Translations under genes and position numbers: made by a program
NCBI RefSeq assembly: GCF_000280925.3
Contig: NZ_CP012109.1
Coordinates: 1,876,001 to 1,940,000, forward strand
Reading direction: 5' to 3'
Length of the DNA stretch: 64,000 nt
Origin: Myxococcus hansupus
GTDB taxonomy: Bacteria; Myxococcota; Myxococcia; Myxococcales; Myxococcaceae
In this document: piece after piece, positions 35,198-45,435 of the stretch
Numbering within the stretch: position 1 is the first letter of the stretch
Layout of the letters: each line of letters opens with the position of its first letter
Notes under the pieces: model-generated
What the model was told of the DNA's origin: nothing
Database searches by the model: none
What the model saw: the letters and a program-made list of their open reading frames with translations, nothing else

Positions 35198-36646
35198 TCA
35201 GTGCGGAAGTGGCTTCGAGCCGGCCGGCCGGATGTTCTGGTTCACGCGGAAGACATTGTCGGGGTCGTAGCGCTCCTTCACCTCGGCCAGCCGTGCGTAA
35301 TTGTCCCGGTAGGTCGCCTGCACGCGTTCCTGGCCTTCATCCATCATGAAGTTCACGTAGGCGCCGCCCGCGGAATACGCGTGCAAGGCGGCCCAGTAGT
35401 CCTTCGTCCACGCCGTGATGGCCGGGGCCTTGTCCGGTGATGGGTCCACGCCGACGATGACCTCGGCCCACCGCGCGTCCCGGAAGCTGAAGGCCGTGTC
35501 GCCCGGCGCCACCCGGTGTGCCGCCCCGTTGATGGGGTAGAGGTGCATGGTGGAGTGCATCGTGGGCAGCCGGTGGGCGAACGCCACGTGCCGGGAAATG
35601 GCTTCGTTTCCGAGCTCTCGCACGAAGTCCGCGCGCCAGTACCATTGGAGGCCCGGCGGGTAGAGCGCGTCGAACATGCTCTGCAAGGCGGGGAAGGGCA
35701 TGGCCTGCACGCCGTCGAGCGCGGGGGCCATGGCTCGCACGGGCTCGAACATGGAATCCGCGAGCTCAGGCGCCCCCGTGTAGCACCAGACCACCGCGCA
35801 CATCTTCTTCAGATGGAGGTGTTCGGGGAAGGGCGGCCCGGGCGGGACGACCATGAAGGCGAAGAATCCGGTGAGGGTTTCCGGGGCGGAGAGGATGAAC
35901 TCGCGGTACCACCGCATCACCTCCTCCGCGCGTTCGAGGGGCCAGAGGGTGGGGCCTCCCAGGACATTGCTCACCGGATGGGCGCGGAAGAGGAATGACG
36001 TGACGACGCCGAAGTTGCCGCCGCCGCCGCGCACCGCCCAGAACAGGTCCGGATGCTGTTCGGGGCTCGCGGTGATGAAGCGCCCGTCCGCCAGGACCAT
36101 GTCCACGGCGAGCAGGCTGTCGACGGTGAGACCGTAGCGGCGTGTCAGGTGCCCCAGGCCACCTCCCAAGGTGAGCCCACCCACGCCCGTGGTGGAGATG
36201 ATTCCCGAGGGGACGGCGAGCCCGAAGGCATGCGTGGCGTGGTCCACGTCGCCCCAGACGCTGCCGCCATCGACGCGGACCGTGAGGGATTCCGGGTCGA
36301 CGCGGACGCCGCGCATGCGCGACAGGTCGGCGACGAGCCCTCCTTCACAGGTTCCCAGCCCTCCGCCGTTGTGCCCGCCTCCCCGGATGGCGAGCGTGAG
36401 TCCCCGCTCGCGAGCGAACGCCACCGCGGCGATGACGTCCGCCACATCCGCGCAGCGGGCGATGAGCGCCGGGTGCTTGTGAATCATGGCGTTGTAGACG
36501 CGGGCGCTTTCCTCGTAGTCGGCATCTCCGGGGCGCACGAGTCCTCCACGCAAGCGTGCACGGAACTGTTCGACGCTGTCCGGGGGCAGCCCGGGCGGGA
36601 GTCCTCCCCCCGCCTGGGAAGGCTCACGTTGGGATTCCAGGGGCAT
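35198..36646 (-). CDS. FAD-linked oxidase with BBE C-terminal domain
   Basis: 482 residues from the ATG at 36646, with AGAAGGAG upstream; the frame extending further lacks similarity. FAD-binding PCMH domain: VAFARERGLTLAIRGGGHNG (His in GGGHN is the usual 8-alpha-histidyl FAD attachment), LSRMRGVRVDPE, GVGGLTLGGGLGHLTRRYGL, WAVRGGGGNFGVVTSF. The second attachment site of bicovalent enzymes is Thr/Ser here (ISTTGVGG), so a single covalent bond is predicted. The C-terminal BBE motif is YYDPDNVF-like (ERYDPDNVFRVNQNI). The family oxidises sugars, alkaloids or secondary metabolites. It is convergent with the large effector-like gene, only 20 bases away. Confidence 0.9.
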   Translation of the reverse strand: MPLESQREPSQAGGGLPPGLPPDSVEQFRARLRGGLVRPGDADYEESARVYNAMIHKHPALIARCADVADVIAAVAFARERGLTLAIRGGGHNGGGLGTCEGGLVADLSRMRGVRVDPESLTVRVDGGSVWGDVDHATHAFGLAVPSGIISTTGVGGLTLGGGLGHLTRRYGLTVDSLLAVDMVLADGRFITASPEQHPDLFWAVRGGGGNFGVVTSFLFRAHPVSNVLGGPTLWPLERAEEVMRWYREFILSAPETLTGFFAFMVVPPGPPFPEHLHLKKMCAVVWCYTGAPELADSMFEPVRAMAPALDGVQAMPFPALQSMFDALYPPGLQWYWRADFVRELGNEAISRHVAFAHRLPTMHSTMHLYPINGAAHRVAPGDTAFSFRDARWAEVIVGVDPSPDKAPAITAWTKDYWAALHAYSAGGAYVNFMMDEGQERVQATYRDNYARLAEVKERYDPDNVFRVNQNIRPAGSKPLPH

Positions 36647-37022
36647 GGCGTTCTCCTTCTCGGGACCGCGCGTTCTGCGAAGGGCCCCTACAGCCAAGCT
36701 AGGGATGGGCGCGGGTGCGACGCACCGGATGCGGCAGGTGGGCGAGAAGAGGCGTTCATGCACGCGTTGGCGGAGGGGCGTGGACGGTGCGCTCGCCGGG
36801 CCCGTTGCCGTCCCGGGTGAGGAGGGCCGCGCGCACCTGGGGCGCTTCGTGCTGTGGACCGTGTCACCGGTTCGAGGGCGCGTGACGTCCTGGCCGGGAG
36901 CGGACCTCCAGGGGCGGCGTCACGCTTTCATCACGCCTGTCTCACTAGGCTGCCTCGAGCCATCCAGGGAAGCGCCTCCAACAGGGAGCGCGTTTCGAGC
37001 TCGATGAGGAGTCGTGTGTGTC
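36647..37022. other. 376-base divergent intergenic region
   Basis: Separates the FAD oxidase (minus) from the lipoprotein/RHS pair (plus). No supportable gene or clear promoter consensus; GAGGAG at its right end is the ribosome binding site of the lipoprotein gene. Confidence 0.4.
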
Positions 37023-37412
37023 ATGAGAGCCGGGCTTCTGCTGCTGTGTCTTGGGGTGTGCGTGGCGGCGTGTACGCCACAGGTCGAGCCCTCGGTTGTC
37101 GTGGCCCCCGAGGCCGTACCGGAAGGTCGAGTCGTGACGGAGTGGCGGCCCAAGAGCATTCCGTGGGACGGAGTCCCGCGCGCCGTGGGCGAATCCTGTG
37201 TCGAAGGTGGGCACACCTCCTGTGAAAGCGGGCGATGCGTGCACGCTCCGGGCGCGGAGTTGGGCCAGGGCTACTTTTGTACGCGTGCCTGTATCGAGAC
37301 AGCGGAATGCCCGGCCGGCTGGCCCTGCGTGATGTTGGATGCCCATACACGTGAGGGATTGTGCCAGCCCGTGCTGGCCTCCGGCGCGTCGCGGGACGGA
37401 CGCAAGGGCTGA
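37023..37412 (+). CDS. Small Cys-rich lipoprotein upstream of RHS gene
   Basis: 129 residues from the ATG at 37023 (GAGGAG 11 bases before; an in-frame GTG lies at 37014). Signal MRAGLLLLCLGVCVAACT with lipobox VAAC. The mature part carries about eight Cys (SCVEGGHTSCESGRC, YFCTRACIETAECPAGWPC), a disulfide-stabilised pattern often seen in myxobacterial surface proteins. It ends 54 bases before the RHS gene and is probably co-transcribed, so it could help surface assembly of the RHS protein. Confidence 0.75.
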   Translation: MRAGLLLLCLGVCVAACTPQVEPSVVVAPEAVPEGRVVTEWRPKSIPWDGVPRAVGESCVEGGHTSCESGRCVHAPGAELGQGYFCTRACIETAECPAGWPCVMLDAHTREGLCQPVLASGASRDGRKG

Positions 37413-37466
37413 GGTTCGAAGCGACTCCAGTGGGAAGCAATCCGAAGTCCGAACGTGGGAATCATC

Positions 37467-40400
37467 ATGAAAACACAATGGACCCGCCGGGGCGTAGGCG
37501 CCCTGTCGGCGTGTGGGCTGTTGGTGGTGGGGGCAGGGGTCGCCTGGGCATCGAATACACTCAGTGACGCGGAGGTTCAGCAGCGCGTGGACCAGGTGCC
37601 GCTCAGTCCGGCGCCACCGGTGGGGGGCCCCGGTGCCGCGGGTGTCTCCCAGGAGGCCGCGGTGCCAGTGGGGTCGTTGCGCCCGGCCTATCTGGAGACA
37701 GACTTCCAATTGCCTTCGGCGATTGGAGACTTCTCCTTCTCGAGGACCTTCACCGCGTCGACCGAAGCGAACACCCTGGGGGTTGCCGAGAAGCGGCTGA
37801 GCTGGCCCTTCGGTCGGGTGATGAACGCGAACGGGACGAACACCGCCTTTCGCTGGACGCACAGCCTGTACAGCTACGTCTTGCTGGGAGAGGACCGGAA
37901 GCGGGACGGCTCGGGGCTGGATGTCGAAATCACCACCTTCTGCAAGGTCGTGATGCCTTCCGGAGCCAGCCTGCGTTTCAGCCCCTGCGAGAGAAGCCTG
38001 CCGGGCGACTACGAGACGTCCATCAGCGAGCAGGGGACCCGGCTGCGGTGGGACGGGGATGGGTTCACCCTCATCGGTCCGGAGGGACGTTTCCGCTACA
38101 CCCAGTCTGTCTTCGTGGGGGGGCAGACGCAGCCGGTGCTGCCGTACACGCTCTGGAGCAACGCCTACTACCTGACGGAGGTGGAGCCGACGACGTATGG
38201 CACCAGCACGGTCGCGGGCAACGCGGGGCGGCGGCTCATCGCGTCCCTCCAGTACCACACGGCTACGCCCACGGGCTGTACGTCACCGTCGACGACGTTC
38301 GTGAATCCGGCGCACTTGGTGCGCTACGCCACCCTGACGAATGGCTCCCGGCTGGCGTTCTCCTATTCCAGCCTGCCCACGCAGGACACGACACTGACCT
38401 CGACACACGAGTGCGTGCTGGCCAGCGTGGACCTGGAGGAGGGGACGTCCGGTACCGGGTTGGGGACGCGCAACGTGGTGACGTACGACTACGCCATGCA
38501 CGACAGCAGCGAGCAGGTGGTCTCCAGCCCCGCTGGCATGCTGGGCGGTGCGCGTTACGACGTGGGCGTGACGCCCAGCGTGCCGGCCGGTGCCGAGTCA
38601 CCGGTCGCCAAGAGGATGACCTATCGCTGGGTGGACCATGGGGCTTCTCTCGGAACCGTGCGGTGGAAGGTGCTCCGGGATGACGTGCTCGTCTCCAGCA
38701 AGTTGCTGCACCGGGAGCTGGCGCATGTCCTCGAGGACGAGAACCTCTGGACGAAGCAGACCGTCTCCGCGGAGGTGTCCGGCACGGGGCCCTGGTGTGG
38801 TCCGGGCGTGCTGCGCGGCAACTGCGCGGCGTCGCAGAAGCAGGACTTCACGGAGGAGGTCAGCGCGGGGGATGGCTACCTGCTCCCCAAGACGGCGCTG
38901 TCGCGCGCGTTCATCGCGACCCGGTCGCGGACGCACGGGGCGGTCACCACTGGGGCGGAGGTGAAGTGCGGCAAGGATGGCGTCTACAACGACCCCTACT
39001 GCAAGGGGGTGGGCAGGAGCCTCGCGTCGCAGCACTCACGCAGTTGGAGCGTGGATGAGGTCGCGGTCGGAAGCGCGGACCCTCGCTGGGTGGGGATGGC
39101 GAAGTCCCGGAGGGATGCGCGAAACAACCATGCGGTGTTCACGAACGCGCTGGCGGCCCAGGGTGACGCTCCGCGCTCCGCGCTGCCGTGGCAAGCGCTG
39201 TCCGCCTACCTGCCGCCCATGGAGATGCGGACGGCGGCGTTTGGGGCGCTGGACGCGAATGGCACGGGCGCGCTGCTGACGAAGTCGTACACGTACGAGT
39301 ACGGCCGTGCGGGCACCCATGCCGGGTACGAGCAGCAGGTGAAGACGGAGCAGTCGGTGTCCGCCATGGCCAGCCGGGTGGGGGGAGGCGCCCATGCGAC
39401 GTGGACCTACCAATACGAGCCGACGACGAACCGGCTGATGGCCAAGGTTCGCAGCGGCTACACCTGGGACTTCACCACGAGCTTCGGGGCGCCGGTCCTC
39501 AAGCACCTGGCGACCTTCTACCGGACCCATCGCAGGTGTTCCGGGGAGACCGCGGCGAACGCGGACGCTCAGGCCCGTGCGGTGGAAGTCGAAGGGCCGT
39601 GCTGGGTCGGCAGCCCGGGCGCGACCGAGTGCCCCGGCGCCGCACCCATCACGCATTACTTCTACGGGGGCGCCAACGCAGCGAACGGCCAGCAGCAACA
39701 CGTGGTCCTCAAGCGCGTCTTCACGCAGCCCGTCGCGCCGGGGCAATGTGGAACGGCGCCGGCGCTGAACACCTCGTATGACGGCTATGACGACCGGGGA
39801 CGGTTGCTGCGGACGACGGACGCGGCGAACGTGCAGACGCACTACGCCTATGGCGCGGGGAGGCTGGTCCGCAAGACGGTGAAGGCGGGGGCGCTGGCGG
39901 ACCTCATCACCGACTTCGGCTACGACAACGGCGCGCACGGCGATTACGTCCGGCACCCGGACGGCCGCTACGAGGTGCGTTGCTACCGCTCGGGCACGGG
40001 CAGCGCGGGTTGCACGGGGGGAACGCTGACGGACACGTTGCAGTGGAAGGCGACGGCCGCGACGCCCACGGGCACCAATTACAGCGAGCGGGTGAACTAC
40101 ACGTACCGTTCGGGCCGGCTCATCATGGAGGAGACGTTCGCGGCGGGAGGCGTGCTGCGTGCTCGCCGGACCTACGACGCGGACCCGCTGGGACGGGCCA
40201 CGTACCAGGGCTTTGGCGAGCAATGGGGCGAAGGTGCGAGCTGGAACTCCACATACGCGTCGACGAAGCTCTTCGACGCGGAGAACAACCCGATTCGGGA
40301 GGGGCTCCCGTATCTGGCCAGCAATGGCCGTCCGTCCGCCTTCTGCGGGGGCTTCGACACGGCGAACGGCGCGCTGAACGCGCTGCCGCCCGAGTGCCGG

Positions 40401-43400
40401 GCCTTCGAGTACGACCGGCTCAACCGGCTGGTGTCGATGCTGGAGGCAGCGGGCCCCGCGGGAGGTCCGGCCGCGACGGCGACGCATGTCGCCTACGACG
40501 GGGTGGGCAACGTCCGGAGCATCAAGCTGGGGTGCGCGGCGGGCACCACGCTGGACACGTGCGGCAATCAGCCGGCACTGGAGTACCTGCATGACGACTT
40601 CGGCAACCTGCTGGAGGTGAAGGCCCCTTGGGGGGCCGCCGCCACGCCAGGACAGACGCCTTCGGCGGGCCCCAGCGTGGTCCAGTATGCCTATGACGTC
40701 CTGGGCAATCCCCTGGTGAAGCAGACGTCCCGCATGGCCCAGAACGCGAGCTGGACGGCGTACCACTACGACGCGCTGGGACGGCTCCAGTGGGCCGATG
40801 CGCGCCGGAGCTCTCAGGCGGAGCGTCTCTATCAGTATTGGTATGAAGGACAGGTGCCGGCCCCTCCGGCGGGGTGTCCCGCCGCGCGCCCCGGACAGCA
40901 GCACGTGATGGTGGACTCGTTCGGGGCCACGTGGTTCGCATACGACGCCCTGGGGCGCGTGGTCGCGAAGTATCGCGTCCGGGGTGCGCAGACCCAGCCC
41001 CCCTCGCAGGCCTGCAATACCTCGCCCTTCTTCTCCGGGAAGGACAGTCCCAACCACTTCTTCACCTACGACGCCGTCGGCCGGCTGACGGGCGAAATCC
41101 ATCCGTACGGCCGCGGAATCGAGTACCGCTACCACGCGACCAGTTCGGGCATGTCCCACCGGATCAGCGCCATCTACGTGGCGCACCTGTTTCCCGACGG
41201 CGGGACAGGCCATGATCCGCTCATCACCCAGGTGGAGTGGGAGCCCTACGGTGGCGTGAAGGCCTACCGCATCCACTCACGCGGCGAGGCGGGTGTGCCG
41301 GTCGCCGCGCACGTCCGCTATCACCGGGGCGGCGGGAACACGGGCATCACGGACTGCTCCTCGGCTTCGTTCGCGCAGGCGGTGGATGCCGCGGGCGTTC
41401 CCTTCGGACGGTTGTCGGGCCTGAGCGTGAGCCGGACCGTCACGGGGGATGTCTTCAAGCGGGCCTACCGCTATCAGGCGGAGCAGTTGGTGGGAGAGTC
41501 CACCTGTCTCCTCCAGACGTCCAGCGCCCAGCATCCCACCACCCAGGTCTATGAGGGCCCCTCCGGAGAGCCGGGGTACGACGCGCGGCTCCAAGCGCGG
41601 CGTGTGCTGAATCGCCACATGGAGGGCGGCGGGGCTGTCACCGACCGGGCGCTCACCTATGCGTATGACGCCCGCGGCAACCGGACGGCTGAGAGCCACA
41701 ACGGCTTCACGGTGCAGTCGGAATACACCAGCGCGTTCCCCCGGGTGGACCAGCTCGTCACGCGCCGACACGCAGCGCCCGCGTGCCCCGCGGGTCAGGT
41801 CACCTGCCTGCCCTACGGCGTCACGACGCGCTACCTGCATGACATGGCGGGCCGCATGAGCGACGCGTCATGGTTCCTCACCCCGTCGGCCACGCAGCCG
41901 TACTACGCGATGACGCTCAACGCGACGTTGGCCTCTCCCATGGACCTGGGCGCGGTGTACCGCCAGGTCTTGAGCACCCAGGCGGGGGGACCCGGCGTCA
42001 ACTACGAGTACTTCTACGACGCCTCGGGCCGGCGCCGCCTGAAGCGCAGTTGGGATGGCCGGGAGGACGAGTACTTCTATTCGGGCTCGCGGCTGCTGGT
42101 GGACGTGGGGCACGTGGCTTCCAACCCGGCCACGACAGACTACGTGCTCGACGAGTACGTGTGGCTCGACGGGCTCCCGGTCGCGCTCATCAAGTCGCGC
42201 TTCACGCACTCGCCGTTCTTGCGAGTCGCGGACAACACGTCGGATTGCGCTCGCTTCGGCGTGGAGACGGACGTCCCCTGTGGGACGTACTACCCCGTGA
42301 CGGACGGGACGGGGAAGCCGGTCCTCTTGCTGGACTCGAAGGGACGCATCGCCGGAACAGGGGACTACGAGCCGTTTGGCCACGTGAACCGCGTCGTGCA
42401 CCACGCCGCGGCACGGGATGCGTATTCCATGGCCACGCTTCGAGCGCCGGTGAGCCCTGGATTGAAGACCCAGGTCCGAGGGCGCTTCGAGTGGGTCGAA
42501 GCCCACCACCAGGGCCGTGTGTACCTGGGGGATGCCGATGGCGAGAAGCTGCCGGGCCTTCATTCCTGGGATGGAACGGTGTACGGCGGCCCCCTGGGCA
42601 AGGTGGCCTCGGCCGGATGGGTTGACGCCCCCGCGAATGGGACCTTCCACGTCTACATCGGCGTGGACACGCAGGAGCAGACCGCCGTGGAGGCGCACCT
42701 GAGTGGGTTCGAGTACCGGCGCCACGAGCCAGCCACGAAGCCCGTGTGGCTGCCGCTGCGGCTCTCCGGCCAGTACTTCGATGCCGAAACCGACCTGTTC
42801 GAGAATTGGAATCGATACTACGACGCCTCGACAGGCAGGTATCTCGCGCCCGACCCGATTCTCGTCAAGCCAGCGAAGGTCCTCGAGGATGCCTCCGGCG
42901 GCAGGAACACGACGGCCTACGTCTTCGCGAGCAACAACCCGATGGCCTACTCCGACCCGACGGGGCTGCGCGTCGTCGGGTTCGATGATCTGGATGGTGA
43001 TCTGCAGCAGGCCATCATGGCGCTGCGTGAAACCGCCGCGGGGCTCGCTGCCTGGCAACGGCTGGAGGAGTCGAAGACGGTGTTCCAGTTGAAGCAGTCC
43101 GACCTGCCTGGGGGCGTGGCGGGGAAGGTCACGCCCGTGATGCCGACGCCGGCTGCCAGCCATGGCGACGAGGCGCCCGAGGACACCGTCGTGGTCCAGT
43201 TCGACCTCCGGAAGTTCCCGCACAGCAACGCCTTCCTGCGGGCGCTGGACGGACGGCACACCTCCATGGCGAAGAACATCTCACCCGTCTACGTCGTCGC
43301 GCACGAGCTGGCCGGTCATGCGCAGGACTATCTCGGGCCCTCCAGCCAGTGGAAGGTTCCCAAGCCCGGCGCCGAGGATGCGGCCTCCGAGCTCAGAGCG

Positions 43401-43460
43401 GAGTGTGACGCGTCGCGAGTCACAGGGCATCCGCTGACGCCCGCCGCGCAGTGCCCCTAG
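37467..43460 (+). CDS. RHS/YD-repeat protein with metallopeptidase-like C-terminal tip
   Basis: 1997 residues from the ATG at 37467 (a GTG at 37455 is in frame). Signal peptide (LLVVGAGVAWA), then an N-terminal module typical of secreted RHS proteins (FQLPSAIGDFSFSRTFT), many YD repeats (YDGYDDRGRLLRTTDA, YDALGRLQWADAR, YAYDARGNRTAES), and the RHS core YYDASTGRYLAPDPIL ... SNNPMAYSDPTGL ending at residue 1834. The YD repeats form a cocoon that encloses the C-terminal toxin. The tip (residues 1835-1997) has AHELAGHAQDYLG, with His1946-Glu1947 and His1951, a HExxxH spacing that suggests a zinc site. No immunity gene follows; the next gene is convergent. Confidence 0.88.
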   Translation: MKTQWTRRGVGALSACGLLVVGAGVAWASNTLSDAEVQQRVDQVPLSPAPPVGGPGAAGVSQEAAVPVGSLRPAYLETDFQLPSAIGDFSFSRTFTASTEANTLGVAEKRLSWPFGRVMNANGTNTAFRWTHSLYSYVLLGEDRKRDGSGLDVEITTFCKVVMPSGASLRFSPCERSLPGDYETSISEQGTRLRWDGDGFTLIGPEGRFRYTQSVFVGGQTQPVLPYTLWSNAYYLTEVEPTTYGTSTVAGNAGRRLIASLQYHTATPTGCTSPSTTFVNPAHLVRYATLTNGSRLAFSYSSLPTQDTTLTSTHECVLASVDLEEGTSGTGLGTRNVVTYDYAMHDSSEQVVSSPAGMLGGARYDVGVTPSVPAGAESPVAKRMTYRWVDHGASLGTVRWKVLRDDVLVSSKLLHRELAHVLEDENLWTKQTVSAEVSGTGPWCGPGVLRGNCAASQKQDFTEEVSAGDGYLLPKTALSRAFIATRSRTHGAVTTGAEVKCGKDGVYNDPYCKGVGRSLASQHSRSWSVDEVAVGSADPRWVGMAKSRRDARNNHAVFTNALAAQGDAPRSALPWQALSAYLPPMEMRTAAFGALDANGTGALLTKSYTYEYGRAGTHAGYEQQVKTEQSVSAMASRVGGGAHATWTYQYEPTTNRLMAKVRSGYTWDFTTSFGAPVLKHLATFYRTHRRCSGETAANADAQARAVEVEGPCWVGSPGATECPGAAPITHYFYGGANAANGQQQHVVLKRVFTQPVAPGQCGTAPALNTSYDGYDDRGRLLRTTDAANVQTHYAYGAGRLVRKTVKAGALADLITDFGYDNGAHGDYVRHPDGRYEVRCYRSGTGSAGCTGGTLTDTLQWKATAATPTGTNYSERVNYTYRSGRLIMEETFAAGGVLRARRTYDADPLGRATYQGFGEQWGEGASWNSTYASTKLFDAENNPIREGLPYLASNGRPSAFCGGFDTANGALNALPPECRAFEYDRLNRLVSMLEAAGPAGGPAATATHVAYDGVGNVRSIKLGCAAGTTLDTCGNQPALEYLHDDFGNLLEVKAPWGAAATPGQTPSAGPSVVQYAYDVLGNPLVKQTSRMAQNASWTAYHYDALGRLQWADARRSSQAERLYQYWYEGQVPAPPAGCPAARPGQQHVMVDSFGATWFAYDALGRVVAKYRVRGAQTQPPSQACNTSPFFSGKDSPNHFFTYDAVGRLTGEIHPYGRGIEYRYHATSSGMSHRISAIYVAHLFPDGGTGHDPLITQVEWEPYGGVKAYRIHSRGEAGVPVAAHVRYHRGGGNTGITDCSSASFAQAVDAAGVPFGRLSGLSVSRTVTGDVFKRAYRYQAEQLVGESTCLLQTSSAQHPTTQVYEGPSGEPGYDARLQARRVLNRHMEGGGAVTDRALTYAYDARGNRTAESHNGFTVQSEYTSAFPRVDQLVTRRHAAPACPAGQVTCLPYGVTTRYLHDMAGRMSDASWFLTPSATQPYYAMTLNATLASPMDLGAVYRQVLSTQAGGPGVNYEYFYDASGRRRLKRSWDGREDEYFYSGSRLLVDVGHVASNPATTDYVLDEYVWLDGLPVALIKSRFTHSPFLRVADNTSDCARFGVETDVPCGTYYPVTDGTGKPVLLLDSKGRIAGTGDYEPFGHVNRVVHHAAARDAYSMATLRAPVSPGLKTQVRGRFEWVEAHHQGRVYLGDADGEKLPGLHSWDGTVYGGPLGKVASAGWVDAPANGTFHVYIGVDTQEQTAVEAHLSGFEYRRHEPATKPVWLPLRLSGQYFDAETDLFENWNRYYDASTGRYLAPDPILVKPAKVLEDASGGRNTTAYVFASNNPMAYSDPTGLRVVGFDDLDGDLQQAIMALRETAAGLAAWQRLEESKTVFQLKQSDLPGGVAGKVTPVMPTPAASHGDEAPEDTVVVQFDLRKFPHSNAFLRALDGRHTSMAKNISPVYVVAHELAGHAQDYLGPSSQWKVPKPGAEDAASELRAECDASRVTGHPLTPAAQCP

Positions 43461-43472
43461 GTTGAACAGGAC

Positions 43473-43500
43473 AGGGGCGGTGCGGGTTGGCACCGCCCCT
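43473..43500. terminator. Bidirectional terminator
   Basis: Perfect 11-bp stem AGGGGCGGTGC / GCACCGCCCCT with loop GGGTTG, 12 bases past the RHS stop and before the stop of the convergent 5'-nucleotidase gene (43582). Confidence 0.75.
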
Positions 43501-43581
43501 GGGCCTTCATTGCCTTCCTGGGCCGCGGACCGGGCGCACGCGAACGGCGTGCGCCCGGCCTGGAAGGCCTTCAGCGAGTGC

Positions 43582-45435
43582 CTACTCCACGCGCAGGCAC
43601 TTCGCCGGGCCGAACGTGGCCGCGTAGTACGGCGTGTAGAGGTCGGGCCCGAGCGTGAAGTTGCAGGTGTTCACCTCGTCCGGCGACAGACCCGGGTTCT
43701 CCTGCAGGTAACGCGCGACATAGTCCCGCACGCCATCCGCGGACGTCCACAGCACGCGGCCTTCCCGGAACATGCTGTACCCGCCACCGCCACCCGCGCG
43801 GTAGTTGTTGATGGCGATGATGAACACCTGGTCGTCGGTGACGTCATTGCCCTTGAAGCGCAGGTGCGTGGTCCGCGAGCCCGCGGGCTGCGTGAGGTCG
43901 TACCCGTACTCGATGTGCGAATACAGGTCCCAGTTGTAGTCCGCGACCGCGGGCGCGGTGGCCTTGGCCTCCGCGGGCGTCGCCGGCAGGTTGTCCGGGT
44001 TGATGGTGGTGAAGTAGTTGGCGTTCATCTCCACCGCGCGCCGCAGGATGGAGCCGTTGATCTCCATCACATACAGCGTGTTGTCGTAGATGTAGATGCT
44101 GTACGCATCACGCAGGGTGACGTCCCCAGCGGGCAGTGAGACATCGTTGGTGAAGATGGCGCCCAGGGACAGGTCCACTTCGAAGCCCGCCTCGAGCGCG
44201 GCCTGCTCCTGCACGATGTTGATGAGGTCGCCCAGCGGGCCGTCCACGTAACGCCCGGCGAAGCCGCCCGGGAACACGCCGGTGGTGGTGCCAATCTTCT
44301 GATTCACATAGGCGACCGTGGTGTCGTGGTAGGCCTGGGTGCTCTGGGTGACGGCGGCATCCTCCTCCACCGTGTCGTCCACGACGTGGAGTCGGGCGTC
44401 ATGGGTGTTCACGCCCCAGCGCTCGCCATCCCAGGTGACCTGGAGCTGGACGTCGGCCAGGTGGCTGCCCCAGCGGTTGGGCTGCGTGAGGAGGACCTCT
44501 CCGCCGTCCACGTTCCGCAGCAGCATCTTCGGAATGGGCTGATGCGTGTGGCCGGTGAGGAGCACGTCCACGCCGGGCACCTGCTGGGCAATCTGGACGG
44601 CCTGGTTCTCCCCGGGGAGGTTGCCCCGGTCCGCCCACTTCGAATCATCCGCGTAGTCCACCAGCCACGACTCGGGGTTGCTCGCGCTGCCCGTGGGCTG
44701 CCGGTCGGGGCCGCTGTGGATGGCCACCACCACGACGTCCGCGCCGGCCTCCTTCATCCGCGGCACGTAGTCCAACGCGGTCTGCAGCGGGTCATCGAAG
44801 CGCAGGCCGACGATGTTCTCCGGGCGCTCCCACGTCGTCACGCCGGGGGTCACCAGGCCGAGGATGCCGACCTTCACGTCGCACACCGTCTGGATGACGT
44901 AGGGGGTGAAGGCCTCGGAGCCGTCCGCGCTGTTGCGGACGTTGGCGCCGAGGAGGGGGAAGTTCACCTCGCTCTTGAACTTGTTGAGGACGTCCAGGCC
45001 GAAGTTGAACTCATGGTTGCCCAGCGCCATGGCGGTGTAGCCCAGCTCGTTCATGGCCGTGGCCATGGGGTGCTTGGGCGTGTTGTCCACGAGGGCATAG
45101 TAGGTGCCCAGCGGCGTGCCTTGGATGGTGTCGCCGGTGTCGAAGAGCAACGTGCAGTCCGGATTCTTCGCTCGCTCCTGCTTGACGAGCGTGGCCACCT
45201 TGGCGATGCCGCGCCTCGCGTCGGGCCTCCCGGAGAAGTAGTCCCACGGGAAGATGTTCGTGTGCAGGTCGCTCGTCTGGAGCAGGGTCAGGGTGCGGGG
45301 TGTGGTGTCGCGCGGCGGGGGCTCGTTGCCGGGCCCAGGCTCTTCGCTGGAGTCGCAGGCCGTGAGCAGCGAGCACGCGCCCACGAGGCAAAGGGAAGTC
45401 ATGCGCAGCGAGCGCGCCCAGACAGGAAAACGCAT
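43582..45435 (-). CDS. 5'-nucleotidase/2',3'-cyclic phosphodiesterase family lipoprotein
   Basis: 617 residues from the ATG at 45435, which begins a lipoprotein signal with lipobox LTAC (Cys27). Metallophosphatase domain: TSDLHTNIFPWDY (metal ligands Asp and His), LFDTGDTIQG, MALGNHEFNFG, VVAIHSGPD, LLTGHTHQPIP, in the correct order for UshA/CpdB/YfkN enzymes. The C-terminal 5'-nucleotidase domain (AIFTNDVSLPAGDVTLRDAY, IYDNTLYVMEINGSIL, FIIAINNYRAGGGGGYSMF) binds the nucleoside. It hydrolyses extracellular nucleotides to nucleoside and phosphate at the cell surface. Monocistronic. Confidence 0.92.
   Translation of the reverse strand: MRFPVWARSLRMTSLCLVGACSLLTACDSSEEPGPGNEPPPRDTTPRTLTLLQTSDLHTNIFPWDYFSGRPDARRGIAKVATLVKQERAKNPDCTLLFDTGDTIQGTPLGTYYALVDNTPKHPMATAMNELGYTAMALGNHEFNFGLDVLNKFKSEVNFPLLGANVRNSADGSEAFTPYVIQTVCDVKVGILGLVTPGVTTWERPENIVGLRFDDPLQTALDYVPRMKEAGADVVVVAIHSGPDRQPTGSASNPESWLVDYADDSKWADRGNLPGENQAVQIAQQVPGVDVLLTGHTHQPIPKMLLRNVDGGEVLLTQPNRWGSHLADVQLQVTWDGERWGVNTHDARLHVVDDTVEEDAAVTQSTQAYHDTTVAYVNQKIGTTTGVFPGGFAGRYVDGPLGDLINIVQEQAALEAGFEVDLSLGAIFTNDVSLPAGDVTLRDAYSIYIYDNTLYVMEINGSILRRAVEMNANYFTTINPDNLPATPAEAKATAPAVADYNWDLYSHIEYGYDLTQPAGSRTTHLRFKGNDVTDDQVFIIAINNYRAGGGGGYSMFREGRVLWTSADGVRDYVARYLQENPGLSPDEVNTCNFTLGPDLYTPYYAATFGPAKCLRVE

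Noticed and set aside
39036..41276. 746-codon open frame antisense to the RHS gene
   Set aside because: Shadow of the YD-repeat frame; Arg/Pro/His-rich with no domain content.
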